The position numbers and the translations under genes are program-made. Of a DNA stretch of 64,000 nt, positions 26,769 through 35,413 are shown piece after piece. The DNA is taken from assembly GCF_026711005.1 (NCBI RefSeq), contig NZ_JAPPVJ010000002.1:788154-852153 (forward strand). The letters are read 5' to 3'. Under the pieces are notes generated by a model. That model had not been told where the DNA came from and ran no database searches. It saw nothing but the letters and a program-made list of their open reading frames with translations. How positions within the stretch are numbered: the first letter of the stretch is position 1; each line of letters opens with the position of its first letter. Source of the DNA: Sphingobacterium sp. UT-1RO-CII-1 (GTDB taxonomy: Bacteria > Bacteroidota > Bacteroidia > Sphingobacteriales > Sphingobacteriaceae).

Positions 26769-28241
26769 CTAATAGGCCTTAGCAAACAACACACGCTGAC
26801 TCGATGGCTTACCTGTAAATATACACACCCCTTCTTCTTGTTTAGCGTCTAAAGGCACACAACGTATTGTCGCTTTCGTCTCCTCTTTTACACGCTTTTC
26901 AGTTTCTACTGTTCCATCCCAGTGGCACAGTAAAAATCCACCTTTCGACTCTAACATTTCTTTAAACTCATCATAGGAATTGACTTCTGTAATATGCTCA
27001 TCTCTATAGGTCAATGCTTTTTCAAAAATATTTTCCTGAATATCCGCCAATAACTTCTCAACTTTATCCGATAACCCTGCTTGATTGACAGTTTCCTTTG
27101 TTTGCGTATCTCTACGAGCAAGTTCTACCGTCCCATTCTGCATATCTCTAGCCCCTAAAGCGATTCGCAAAGGCACTCCTTTCAATTCCCATTCTGCGAA
27201 CTTAAAGCCTGGGCGTTGTGTATCGCGGTCATCATATTTAAAAGATATTTCCTTTGCTTTAAACTCTTCAGTCAAGGCGTTTACATACGCATCTAATTGC
27301 ACCTTCTCTTCTTCTGTTTTATAAATTGGTACGATAACCACCTGTATAGGCGCCAACTTTGGCGGCAGTACCAAACCCTGATCATCAGAATGTGCCATAA
27401 TTAAAGCCCCCATTAGACGAGTTGACACTCCCCATGATGTCGCCCACACATGCTCTTGCTTACCTTCCTTACTTGTAAACTTAACATCAAAAGCTTTCGC
27501 AAAATTTTGACCCAAAAAATGCGACGTACCTGCCTGCAGAGCTTTTCCATCCTGCATCAACGCCTCTATACAATAGGTATCAACTGCACCTGCAAAACGC
27601 TCATTTTCAGTCTTTCTCCCTCGCACCACCGGCACCGCCAAAGTACCTTCTGCAAATTCAGCATACACATCCAACATGGTCTTAGCTTCTTCAATAGCTT
27701 CTTCTGCCGTTGCGTGTGCTGTATGTCCCTCCTGCCACAAAAACTCTGCTGTACGCAAAAACAACCTTGTACGCATCTCCCAGCGCACCACATTTGCCCA
27801 TTGGTTTACTAAAATAGGTAAATCTCTATACGACTCTATCCACCCTTTATATGTATTCCATATAATCGTTTCTGAAGTCGGCCTAACAATCAGTTCTTCT
27901 TCCAACTTAGCATCTTCATCAACAACGATATTACCTTGTCCATCATTTTTCAAGCGATAGTGTGTTACTACAGCACACTCTGTAGCAAACCCTTCCACAT
28001 GCGACGCTTCTTTTGAAAAGAAAGACTTGGGTATAAATAGAGGGAAATAAGCATTCGAGTGGCCTGTTTCTTTAAACCTTTTATCCAAGATAGCTTGCAT
28101 ACGTTCCCAAATAGCATATCCGTAAGGTTTAATCACCATACATCCTCTTACAGCAGAATATTCTGCCAAATCAGCTTTAATCACCAAATCATTGTACCAC
28201 TGCGAGTAATCCTCGCTACGACTGGTTATTCCTTTTCCCAT
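26769..28241 (-). CDS. proS: Prolyl-tRNA synthetase, short archaeal/eukaryote-like form (ProS type 3)
   Basis: 490 residues without the editing insertion of the long bacterial form. Class II motifs are seen: motif 1 region ([19 protein letters not shown]), motif 2 ([23 protein letters not shown]), and [20 protein letters not shown] near motif 3. An anticodon-binding domain (IQVVIVPIY and on) and the C-terminal domain typical of the type follow. It charges tRNA-Pro. It is followed by the SDR-like gene. Confidence 0.96.
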   Translation of the reverse strand: MGKGITSRSEDYSQWYNDLVIKADLAEYSAVRGCMVIKPYGYAIWERMQAILDKRFKETGHSNAYFPLFIPKSFFSKEASHVEGFATECAVVTHYRLKNDGQGNIVVDEDAKLEEELIVRPTSETIIWNTYKGWIESYRDLPILVNQWANVVRWEMRTRLFLRTAEFLWQEGHTAHATAEEAIEEAKTMLDVYAEFAEGTLAVPVVRGRKTENERFAGAVDTYCIEALMQDGKALQAGTSHFLGQNFAKAFDVKFTSKEGKQEHVWATSWGVSTRLMGALIMAHSDDQGLVLPPKLAPIQVVIVPIYKTEEEKVQLDAYVNALTEEFKAKEISFKYDDRDTQRPGFKFAEWELKGVPLRIALGARDMQNGTVELARRDTQTKETVNQAGLSDKVEKLLADIQENIFEKALTYRDEHITEVNSYDEFKEMLESKGGFLLCHWDGTVETEKRVKEETKATIRCVPLDAKQEEGVCIFTGKPSSQRVLFAKAY

Positions 28242-28425
28242 TACTTCTATTTCAATTTATTATGTAACAATACATGTAATATCAGCGCATAATTCTATAC
28301 AAGAGATATGTACACTAAAAGATTATTTATATTTTTGGCCGAGTAGATTAAACCCTTTCAGAAAACACGGGTCTAAGATAATAATTAAGACTGTATTATT
28401 GAAAGTTTAACTTGTATTGGATATC

Positions 28426-29607
28426 ATGAAAACAAATAGATTATTATTCGGAAGTCTGGCACTCTTAGCAGTAATTTCGCTAAGCGCCTGTTCGACAGGT
28501 AGACAAGTTGCCTATAAAGACGATGTATATAATAATCAGGCAAAAGCTCCTCAAATTTACCAGAGTCCCGATTATTATTACACAGATGAAGCAGACCAAC
28601 AGTATGCTCAAAACGATTATTACACCGACGAATATGCTGATGATGAGTATATCGAAGGTTATGATAATGATTTAGAATACGCAAATCGCATCAACAGATT
28701 TTACTATTCTAGCCCAGGGATGACCTATTATGATCCTTGGTTTAACCCTTGGTACGGTTATTCCGGAATGGGTTTCGGTCTAGGATGGTCTAACTGGGGC
28801 TATAGCCCGGGCTGGTCATTTAGTATCGGTTGGGGGTGGGGTAGTCCCTACCATTACGGTTATGGTGGATGGAATCGTCCTTACTATGGTTACGGCTACG
28901 GTGGATGGGGCTATGGTGGATGGGGCTACAACTCGTGGGGCCATCCTTACTATGGCTATAACAATCATTATTATTACGGTCGTACCAGAACACCTGCTTA
29001 CAGCTCAGTAAGATCTGCTTCAAGAACAAACTACAACTCACGCACATCTTCACGTGTAAATGGTAATTCCATAGCGAGAGATAATAATGGACGTATTGTC
29101 ACTGGTCGTGATTCTCGCGTATCCAACTCTAGAGCTTCAAGTTCAAGAGTAGGTAACCGTACCTCCACAACAGGTACAAATGGTCGTGTTAGAAATTCAG
29201 ATGGCACTGTTTCAAGAACAGGTTCATCCCGAGTAACAAGTGGGACTACTGGAGATATCAACAGATCACGAGTGGGTTCACGCACAGATGGCACAAACAA
29301 TAGAGGTACCGTAACGCGGCCTGTTAACAATGGTGGTTCTAGAGTTGGTACTTCTAGAACGCAGTCAGGTAGCAACACAGGAGTAGACCGCACTAGATCA
29401 ACGACTCGTCCTTCTACCTCAACATCTCGCACACCCTCAACTTCACGCAGTACACCTGCTACTAGAACTTCCACTCCATCCAGAAGCTCAGGTTCTTCTA
29501 TGGGAACATCTAGAAGCTCAGGTAGCTCTATGTCGAGAGGCAGTAGTGGCGGAGGAGCTTCACGCAGTTCAGGCGCAAGTAGCTCAAGAGCTGGCAGCAG
29601 AAGATAA
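28426..29607 (+). CDS. Low-complexity lipoprotein, Gly/Tyr/Trp-rich then Ser/Arg/Thr-rich
   Basis: 394 residues from the ATG at 28426 (MKTNRLLFG); the TTG nine bases upstream is less likely. The lipobox (ISLSAC) predicts a lipidated Cys at ~residue 22. It continues with an acidic Tyr/Asp-rich stretch (~40-85), a Gly/Tyr/Trp/Pro segment (~95-185) with GYGGWGYGGWG repeats, and a basic Ser/Arg/Thr tail to the end (SRTGSSRVTSG style). It is probably an intrinsically disordered, adhesive or matrix-like surface lipoprotein. A long opposite-strand frame here is a codon-bias shadow. The product is not otherwise recognised. Confidence 0.82.
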   Translation: MKTNRLLFGSLALLAVISLSACSTGRQVAYKDDVYNNQAKAPQIYQSPDYYYTDEADQQYAQNDYYTDEYADDEYIEGYDNDLEYANRINRFYYSSPGMTYYDPWFNPWYGYSGMGFGLGWSNWGYSPGWSFSIGWGWGSPYHYGYGGWNRPYYGYGYGGWGYGGWGYNSWGHPYYGYNNHYYYGRTRTPAYSSVRSASRTNYNSRTSSRVNGNSIARDNNGRIVTGRDSRVSNSRASSSRVGNRTSTTGTNGRVRNSDGTVSRTGSSRVTSGTTGDINRSRVGSRTDGTNNRGTVTRPVNNGGSRVGTSRTQSGSNTGVDRTRSTTRPSTSTSRTPSTSRSTPATRTSTPSRSSGSSMGTSRSSGSSMSRGSSGGGASRSSGASSSRAGSRR

Positions 29608-29619
29608 AAACACACTTTA

Positions 29620-29667
29620 AACAGCCTGTATAAAAAACCTTTCCATAGGTAAAAAACACGGGCTGTT
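29620..29667 (+). terminator. Hairpin after the low-complexity lipoprotein gene
   Basis: Arms AACAGCCTGT and ACGGGCTGTT pair over 10 positions with one G-U. An inner ACCT/AGGT stem sits in the loop. There is no strong T run, so termination is likely but not certain. Confidence 0.5.
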
Positions 29668-29690
29668 TACTCAACCGAAACATAGGGTGA

Positions 29691-29733
29691 AATAGTCATG
29701 TTTTCCGCAGGTATCAGAAGATACATGACTATT
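29691..29733 (+). promoter_or_regulatory. Second hairpin in the leader of the OmpP1-like gene
   Basis: A perfect 11-bp stem (AATAGTCATGT / ACATGACTATT) with a smaller TATC/GATA pair in the loop, 32 bases before the ATG at 29766. It may be a second terminator or a 5' structure in the porin mRNA. Confidence 0.45.
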
Positions 29734-29765
29734 TCTTATAATTATTGAAGCAGACTATATTACAT

Positions 29766-31325
29766 ATGAAACTTAAAAACATACTTTTCACATCACTACT
29801 GGTAACAGGTCTGAGCTTTTCGGCCGATGCGCAGTTCGTAGGCGATGCCTTTAGATTTTCGCAAGAAAACAATGCAGGAACTGCCAGATTTAAAGGTTTA
29901 GGAAATGCTAAAACAGCGTTAGGAGGCGACATAAGCTCCATTACAGGAAATCCTGCTGGCTTAGGCTTTTTCGGACAGTCTGATATGTCTATTACTGTCA
30001 ACTACAACAACGCCAACAATAAAGGCACTTATTTTGGCAACCGTGTTTCCCGCAATAAAGACCGTTTTGGTATCGACCATGCTGGTGTTGTTTTCCACTT
30101 TCCATCCAGTTACGGACAAGCAAGCGGTTGGCAAAACTTCAATATTGGTTTCAGTTACGAAAATACAAACATTTTCCATGAAAACATTCGTTACGAGGGC
30201 AATAACCCATTAAACACTATTGGAAATGCTTATGCTGATATGATGACCAACGATCCAGGCTCAGATTGGTCTAAAGCTATGTATAATACCGGCATTGCCG
30301 AAAATATAGCGAACGACAAGAATGTTTTTTTTCCTATATTAAGTGAAAAAGGGGATAAATATCAGGTTAGTGATGTTTTAAATCACGGCTACAACTCGAG
30401 ATCTGCATTAGCTTTTGGCGCAAACTACAACAATAAATTTTACATCGGTATGAACGTAGGCTTTACCGCCTTTCGTTACGAAACTTCACAACAATTTTCA
30501 GAGTCAGGCTGGACTAAAAACCGAGCTGAAATCATTGCACAAAACCCAAACTCTAATATAGCAGACCCTAATCACGACGACTATACTCTTGTAGAAGCTA
30601 ATTATGAGCTATTAGATGATTTCCTTCAAGTATCCGAAGGAACTGGAGTAGATTTCAAAATTGGTGCAATTTACAAACCTACACTTGACTGGAACATTGG
30701 TGCTACCATTCAATCTCCAACTTGGATGACTATCGATGACTATACCGATAGCTTTATAGCTATTGACTATTTTGATAATGAACAAGCTACAAGCCCTTTT
30801 CTAAAAAAGACAGTAGACAATGGACGTACTGACGATCAGTACCGCACCATCTCACCATGGAGATTTAGTTTAGGTTTAACCAAATTTTTCAGCCGTGGTC
30901 TTATTACTGCTGACGCGGAATACATCGATTATAGCAGCATAAAAGTTCGCACATCTGGAGGTTACCACAACAGTTCTCTAGAGCGTGAATGGGATGCAGA
31001 GGTAAAAAACTCTTACCAAGGTGCTTTCAACTTCAAGATAGGGGGAGAAATCTTAATGACCAATATATTAAGTGCGCGTGCCGGGTTTAATTATTATGGC
31101 AACCCCTACAAAAATGCCGATAACGAACAGTACAGTGGAAGCGTCGGTTTAGGTGCCAAATTAAGCAATACAATGTATTTAGACTTAGCGGTTGTACACC
31201 TTGTGAACGACTACAAAACAAGCCCTTATCGCATTGATGAAACTCACTGGAAATCTCCTAGTCCTATCGCTGACGTAAAATTACAACGTACTAGTGCAGT
31301 CCTAACATTAGGTGCTAAATTCTAA
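29766..31325 (+). CDS. OmpP1/FadL-type outer-membrane beta-barrel protein
   Basis: 519 residues from the ATG at 29766. A signal peptide (to ~SADA-Q) is followed by NNAGTARFKGLGNAKTALGG and SSITGNPAGLGFF, the opening seen in FadL/TodX-like porins, then amphipathic strands through to the C-terminal barrel strand ending LTLGAKF with a terminal Phe. It probably lets hydrophobic compounds cross the outer membrane. The substrate is unknown. The gene ends in a strong terminator shared with the convergent NfeD gene. Confidence 0.85.
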   Translation: MKLKNILFTSLLVTGLSFSADAQFVGDAFRFSQENNAGTARFKGLGNAKTALGGDISSITGNPAGLGFFGQSDMSITVNYNNANNKGTYFGNRVSRNKDRFGIDHAGVVFHFPSSYGQASGWQNFNIGFSYENTNIFHENIRYEGNNPLNTIGNAYADMMTNDPGSDWSKAMYNTGIAENIANDKNVFFPILSEKGDKYQVSDVLNHGYNSRSALAFGANYNNKFYIGMNVGFTAFRYETSQQFSESGWTKNRAEIIAQNPNSNIADPNHDDYTLVEANYELLDDFLQVSEGTGVDFKIGAIYKPTLDWNIGATIQSPTWMTIDDYTDSFIAIDYFDNEQATSPFLKKTVDNGRTDDQYRTISPWRFSLGLTKFFSRGLITADAEYIDYSSIKVRTSGGYHNSSLEREWDAEVKNSYQGAFNFKIGGEILMTNILSARAGFNYYGNPYKNADNEQYSGSVGLGAKLSNTMYLDLAVVHLVNDYKTSPYRIDETHWKSPSPIADVKLQRTSAVLTLGAKF

Positions 31326-31360
31326 AAGTACGTCAAAACAAAATCACGATACAATACAAA

Positions 31361-31402
31361 AAATAAAACGTCCGCTAACTAAAGTTAGCGGACGTTTTAT
31401 TT
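31361..31402. terminator. 20-bp perfect bidirectional terminator
   Basis: The arms 31361-31380 and 31383-31402 are fully complementary with only two unpaired bases between, flanked by T-rich and A-rich ends, between convergent genes. Confidence 0.93.
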
Positions 31403-31438
31403 TTAGCACATTCATTCTCGCATGCCTCTCGCATGAAA

Positions 31439-32788
31439 TTACTGCGGCTTATCTGACATCTTACGTACAAACAAGTTGTAGTTTTCATGCTTTTCCACAT
31501 ATATCTGCTCACCCGCTTCCACAAATCCGTCTAGCGCCACCGCATCATACCAAACACCATCAATTTCTATTTTGCCAGCCGGACGTAATACAGTACGTGC
31601 GATACCATTTTTATGAATCAGGTCAATTTTCTTCTGCGACGAAGTATACCCACTCTCAGCAGTTTGTTCATCCTGTAACACTAAGCGCCTAAACAACGAA
31701 GAACGAAGGATATTTTTCCCAAAAATAAACATGACGGTAATCGCCAATGTTATAGCTCCAATGACTATCAAAAATGAATTCATTAATAAACCCGGTTTAG
31801 TAAATTTAAAATCAAGGAAATCGTTATCAACCATAGAGAACGCTAAGCCACACAACATAAAAGTAAGACCTAGCACACCAGCCACACCAAAGCCCGGTAT
31901 CACAAATACTTCCAACGCCATTAAAATAACTCCTAAAACAAAAAGAGCAATTTCCCAATTATCAGCCAACCCTTGCAAATACAATGGAGCAAAAAACAAT
32001 GCGCTGCAGATTAATGCCACTACCAAAGCAAAACCTATCCCTGGAGATTGTAATTCAAAATATATTCCACCTATAATCCCCATAATCAACAAGCCACTAA
32101 CCATGGGATTAATCAACAAGGCTATGATTTTATCAATCATTGTAATCTTATGCTGCGTAACATCTTCTTTGTTTGCTCCTATTGCTTTATATACAGCCAT
32201 CAAATTATCCACTTCTTTATTTGCCACCCCTGCTTTCACTGCTTCTGCAGCTGTTAACGTCAATAACTTACCATCCGGTTTCCATTCACTCACAGACACC
32301 TCAGGGTCTACAAAAGCTTCAGCTATCTTAGGATCCCTGTTTTTAGCTTCTGCTGTTGCCCTCATTAAACCTCTCATATACGATTGATATTTCTCAGGCA
32401 TCACTTCCCCCTGTTGGTTCACAACACTTGCAGCCCCTATACTTCCCCCCTTTTGAATATAAATATCATCAGCAGCCAAAGAAATTAACGCTCCAGCCGA
32501 AGCTGCATTATTATTAATATAAACTACAGTTTTCATCTCGGCCCTCAACAATTGGCTTCGTATAGAGTCTGCAAAGTTCACAGCGCCACCAAAAGTATTT
32601 AGCTCTACAAAAAACACATTAGCACCATTAGCCACCGCATTATTATACGCCAAATTAACTGTACGCCAAGCATTGGGTCCAATATCTTCTTTCACATCTA
32701 CCTTATAAACCCCTTGCCCTAACGTAAAAGGAATATAAAGAATATATGATAAAAGAAAAGCATAAAAGCTTTTTGTAAATTTGTTCAT
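31439..32788 (-). CDS. NfeD-family membrane-bound serine protease (ClpP-like domain plus NfeD)
   Basis: 449 residues from the ATG at 32788 (MNKFTKSF), which follows an AAAGGAG-like site; the longer frame upstream is not plausible. Signal sequence, then a ClpP-class domain with NTFGGAVNFADSIRSQLL and NNAASAGALISLAADDIYI, where the Ser is the likely nucleophile, and a downstream Lys-containing helix (MPEKYQSYMRGLM). Four or more membrane helices follow (LLINPMVSGLLIMGIIGGIYF and on), then an OB-fold NfeD domain (VLRPAGKIEIDGVWYDAVA). Proteins of this group cleave membrane substrates or act with stomatin/flotillin; no such partner adjoins it. It is divergent from the DUF4905 gene. Confidence 0.9.
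   Translation of the reverse strand: MNKFTKSFYAFLLSYILYIPFTLGQGVYKVDVKEDIGPNAWRTVNLAYNNAVANGANVFFVELNTFGGAVNFADSIRSQLLRAEMKTVVYINNNAASAGALISLAADDIYIQKGGSIGAASVVNQQGEVMPEKYQSYMRGLMRATAEAKNRDPKIAEAFVDPEVSVSEWKPDGKLLTLTAAEAVKAGVANKEVDNLMAVYKAIGANKEDVTQHKITMIDKIIALLINPMVSGLLIMGIIGGIYFELQSPGIGFALVVALICSALFFAPLYLQGLADNWEIALFVLGVILMALEVFVIPGFGVAGVLGLTFMLCGLAFSMVDNDFLDFKFTKPGLLMNSFLIVIGAITLAITVMFIFGKNILRSSLFRRLVLQDEQTAESGYTSSQKKIDLIHKNGIARTVLRPAGKIEIDGVWYDAVALDGFVEAGEQIYVEKHENYNLFVRKMSDKPQ
32776..32783 (+). promoter_or_regulatory. -7 promoter element for the DUF4905-like gene, inside the 5' end of the NfeD gene
   Basis: TAAATTTG lies 36 bases before the ATG at 32820 and overlaps the first codons of the divergent NfeD gene. 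Confidence 0.45.
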
Positions 32789-32819
32789 AGCAAAAACAAT
32801 CTCCTTTTGTAAAAAAATA

Positions 32820-33572
32820 ATGAATAAATATACCATAATTAAAGCATTTGAAAGACAATTCTCTTCTAAAATATGGAAAATAGCTGTTGATGCACGTGGG
32901 CGTTTTATCGCACTGGAAACCAGAGATGCAGACAGCACTGCACCAACGATACATATACTTGATTTCGAAGGAAATATCCAACATACTCCATTTCAAATTA
33001 AAGATAAAGAATGGACTTTAGAAGGCATTCAGCATAACAACATCATCCTCAAACGTGTCGGTACACAAACACCTATAGGGGCAGGCATTCAAATCATAGA
33101 CTTCTACGGTCAACTGCAATACCTTTCCGAACAACACACGTGGGTTGACACCTATTTAGACTTCATCAAAATCAGACACCGCAACTTCCAATCTGGCATG
33201 GAAGAGTTTATAAAGATTATCGATGGCAGCAAAGCAAAAAATATTGATCCCAATCAATTATCTTACTGCCAGACCATTGAATTTCCTCTTCGCTATACAG
33301 GGCAGCTTCCTCCTTTTTTAAAAGAAACATACCTTATCGATAGCCTTCTATTAAATAAAATATCTGACAATCGCTACTTATGGTCTTACCACACCAAAGA
33401 GCAGGAATTTTACCAACTTCATATCTGTATTTCCGATCGTTTTAAAATTTTAGAAAAGACAACAATCCTCCTTAATATGGAAAAAATAATTCCGCAACAT
33501 TATTTTAAAATAAACGATCAAATATTTTTAATGTCATATAATAAACAAGAAATTGTTTCGTATTTAGTATAA
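32820..33572 (+). CDS. DUF4905-like protein of unknown function
   Basis: 250 residues from the ATG at 32820 (MNKYTIIKAF). The WKIAVDARGRFIALETRDAD opening and the repeated beta-rich blades (HILDFEGNIQ, QIIDFYGQLQYL) suggest a propeller-like cytoplasmic protein. It resembles the DUF4905 group that I associate with Sphingobacteriaceae. No signal peptide is seen. The LysM gene follows after 10 bases, so a DUF4905-LysM-uridine kinase operon is likely. Confidence 0.6.
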   Translation: MNKYTIIKAFERQFSSKIWKIAVDARGRFIALETRDADSTAPTIHILDFEGNIQHTPFQIKDKEWTLEGIQHNNIILKRVGTQTPIGAGIQIIDFYGQLQYLSEQHTWVDTYLDFIKIRHRNFQSGMEEFIKIIDGSKAKNIDPNQLSYCQTIEFPLRYTGQLPPFLKETYLIDSLLLNKISDNRYLWSYHTKEQEFYQLHICISDRFKILEKTTILLNMEKIIPQHYFKINDQIFLMSYNKQEIVSYLV

Positions 33573-33582
33573 TTGCACTCGT

Positions 33583-34524
33583 ATGATAAATTCTAATAAA
33601 ATCTCAACTTATATAAAACTGGGTCTAATCGGTATTTTGTACACACCTTTTAGCCAAATAGCTATTGCAGCAAGTAATTTGACAACCCCTATAACTTCTT
33701 ATACTTTAGCCCCTGATTCTATCGGCACAGAAGTCATTAAAGGTGAAGTTTATATTCTCCACCGTGTAGAAGCCAAAGAAACCTACTATGCATTAGGCAG
33801 AAAATATAAAGCCCAGGTCAACCAGATTATGGCTAATAACAACAAAAAGACATTAAGACCGGGTGATATAATAAAAATACCAACGGGTAAAAAAGCTAAC
33901 ACTGAAACTATTGTAGCTACAGAAATAACACCTAGTACTACAGTAGCTCCAACAGCCACACCCCAAGAAGATCAAAACCCTATATTAACAGCCTACAAAG
34001 TGGGCAATGGGGAAACTCTTTATGCAATATCAAGACGGTTCAACACCAGCGTTGATGAGATAAAAAAACTCAATAAACTAACTTCGGACAGTGTGCGTGA
34101 AGGACAAATGTTAAATATCCCAAACTCTGATTACCACGAGCCCGAGCCCGAAATCATTACTCCCGAGCCGGTTGCCACGCCTGTAACAGTCATTGAAGAA
34201 CCTCAACGAGCGTTAGGCTTCGATTCAAATCGTTACGGAATACGCGAAAAACAAGAAAAAGGTATAGGCGTATGGATGGAAAACTTAGAAACTGACGGCA
34301 AAAGCAATTTAGCCTTACACAAAACTGCACCTGTAGGTACTATTTTAAAAATCACAAATCCGATGACGAAAAATGTCACTTACGCTAAAGTAGTTGGTAA
34401 ATTCAACGAAACCGCCGACACCCAAGACGCAATCGTTATCCTTTCCAAATCAGCCGCTTCTTATATAGGCGCACTGGACCGCCGATTTTTAATAGAAATA
34501 ACATATGGGCTTCCTATAGAATAA
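33583..34524 (+). CDS. Exported LysM protein with C-terminal double-psi barrel-like domain
   Basis: 313 residues. A signal peptide (~1-30) is followed by two LysM repeats at about 57-100 (YILHRVEAKETYYALGRKY) and 140-180 (AYKVGNGETLYAISRRFNTS), a Pro/Glu/Thr linker and a C-terminal segment resembling an RlpA-type double-psi barrel (LALHKTAPVGTILKITNPMT, TYAKVVGKF). It should bind peptidoglycan in the periplasm; lytic activity is not evident. It is followed 12 bases later by the uridine-kinase-like gene. Confidence 0.87.
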   Translation: MINSNKISTYIKLGLIGILYTPFSQIAIAASNLTTPITSYTLAPDSIGTEVIKGEVYILHRVEAKETYYALGRKYKAQVNQIMANNNKKTLRPGDIIKIPTGKKANTETIVATEITPSTTVAPTATPQEDQNPILTAYKVGNGETLYAISRRFNTSVDEIKKLNKLTSDSVREGQMLNIPNSDYHEPEPEIITPEPVATPVTVIEEPQRALGFDSNRYGIREKQEKGIGVWMENLETDGKSNLALHKTAPVGTILKITNPMTKNVTYAKVVGKFNETADTQDAIVILSKSAASYIGALDRRFLIEITYGLPIE

Positions 34525-34536
34525 AAAGATTGCAAA

Positions 34537-35193
34537 TTGAAATTCACGGATAAAAAACCTTATGTTATAGGCATTGCCGGTAGTAGCGGATCTGGAAAAA
34601 CATTTTTCCTCAAAAGCTTTCTCCACCATTTTGAAGAAAGCGCCGTTACACTAATATCGCAAGACGACTATTACATTCCAGCTAACACCAAAACGCAGGA
34701 AGAAAATCGCCTATACAATTTTGACTTACCTACTTCTATAAACAGAGAATCGTTTTACCACGATATCAAACGATTATTCGATGGTCACACCATCTTCAAA
34801 GAAGAATACACCTTTAACAACCCTTTACTCACCCCCAAAACACTAGAAATCAAACCGGCCCCTATACTCATAGTAGAAGGTTTATTTATATTTCATTACG
34901 AAGAGGTAAATCAGCTACTTGATTATAGAATATTCATAGACGCCGAAGAAAAAATTGCTCTAGACCGCCGCCTAAAAAGAGATTTAATCGAAAGGGGCTA
35001 CGATCATGACGATGTGATGTACAAATGGATTAACCATGTTGTCCCATCTTATCAAGAATACCTGCTTCCTTACAAAGATCAATGTGACCTTGTCATTATA
35101 AATAACAACAATGACCCTAAGATAATAGATCACGCTACTCATAAGATTTCCGAAATTCTTAAATCAGAAAAAAAAGATCAACATCTTATTTAA
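34537..35193 (+). CDS. Uridine kinase-like P-loop kinase
   Basis: 218 residues. The start must be the TTG at 34537: the LysM stop codon is in the same frame 12 bases upstream and no ATG or GTG lies between. Walker A is GIAGSSGSGKTFFLKSF, followed by ISQDDYYIPA and the phosphoribulokinase/uridine-kinase pattern (NFDLPTSINRESF, LIVEGLFIFHYEEVNQLLD, RRLKRDLIERGY). It phosphorylates uridine or a related nucleoside. It is probably the last gene of the DUF4905-LysM operon. Confidence 0.85.
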   Translation: MKFTDKKPYVIGIAGSSGSGKTFFLKSFLHHFEESAVTLISQDDYYIPANTKTQEENRLYNFDLPTSINRESFYHDIKRLFDGHTIFKEEYTFNNPLLTPKTLEIKPAPILIVEGLFIFHYEEVNQLLDYRIFIDAEEKIALDRRLKRDLIERGYDHDDVMYKWINHVVPSYQEYLLPYKDQCDLVIINNNNDPKIIDHATHKISEILKSEKKDQHLI

Positions 35194-35209
35194 ATCAAAT
35201 CTAAATAAC

Positions 35210-35217
35210 TATATTTG
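35210..35217 (+). promoter_or_regulatory. -7 promoter element for the Cys-rich small gene
   Basis: TATATTTG ends eight bases before the ATG at 35226, giving a leader of only a few bases. Confidence 0.5.
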
Positions 35218-35225
35218 TATCCGCA

Positions 35226-35393
35226 ATGGATTTGAAGGATATACATAACAGCAGTCAAGACCGGTTGCACTTTTTCACCGAAGACTGCAAACCAGGTTTA
35301 CGTTGTAGCCCTGATCTGGGCTGCTTTGAATTTAAAAAATGCTGTAAAAAATACAAAAGAGGTAAACGCTGCAAAAAATGTCCAGACCGTTAA
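35226..35393 (+). CDS. 55-residue Cys/Lys-rich small protein, function unknown
   Basis: ATG to TAA, 55 residues: MDLKDIHNSSQDRLHFF, then a half with seven Cys spaced C-5-C-5-C-5-CC-8-C-2-C and many Lys/Arg, ending KKCCKKYKRGKRCKKCPDR. There is no signal peptide, so it is probably cytoplasmic and reduced. The Cys spacing suggests a compact metal-binding (zinc-type) module, and the basic patches suggest nucleic-acid or ribosome contact; both are inference. It has a -7 element just upstream. I do not recognise the family. Confidence 0.7.
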   Translation: MDLKDIHNSSQDRLHFFTEDCKPGLRCSPDLGCFEFKKCCKKYKRGKRCKKCPDR

Positions 35394-35413
35394 TAATATC
35401 AGGTTGTCTAATT

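Noticed and set aside
29031..29615. 194-codon frame on the minus strand over the low-complexity lipoprotein
   Set aside because: It is a mirror of the repetitive Ser/Arg/Thr codons, Leu/Val/Glu/Pro-rich, without a start context; the plus-strand lipobox gene is the real one.
31731..32387. 218-codon frame on the plus strand inside the NfeD gene
   Set aside because: Lies entirely over the well-supported protease and has a Lys/Asn/Pro-rich composition typical of antisense frames.
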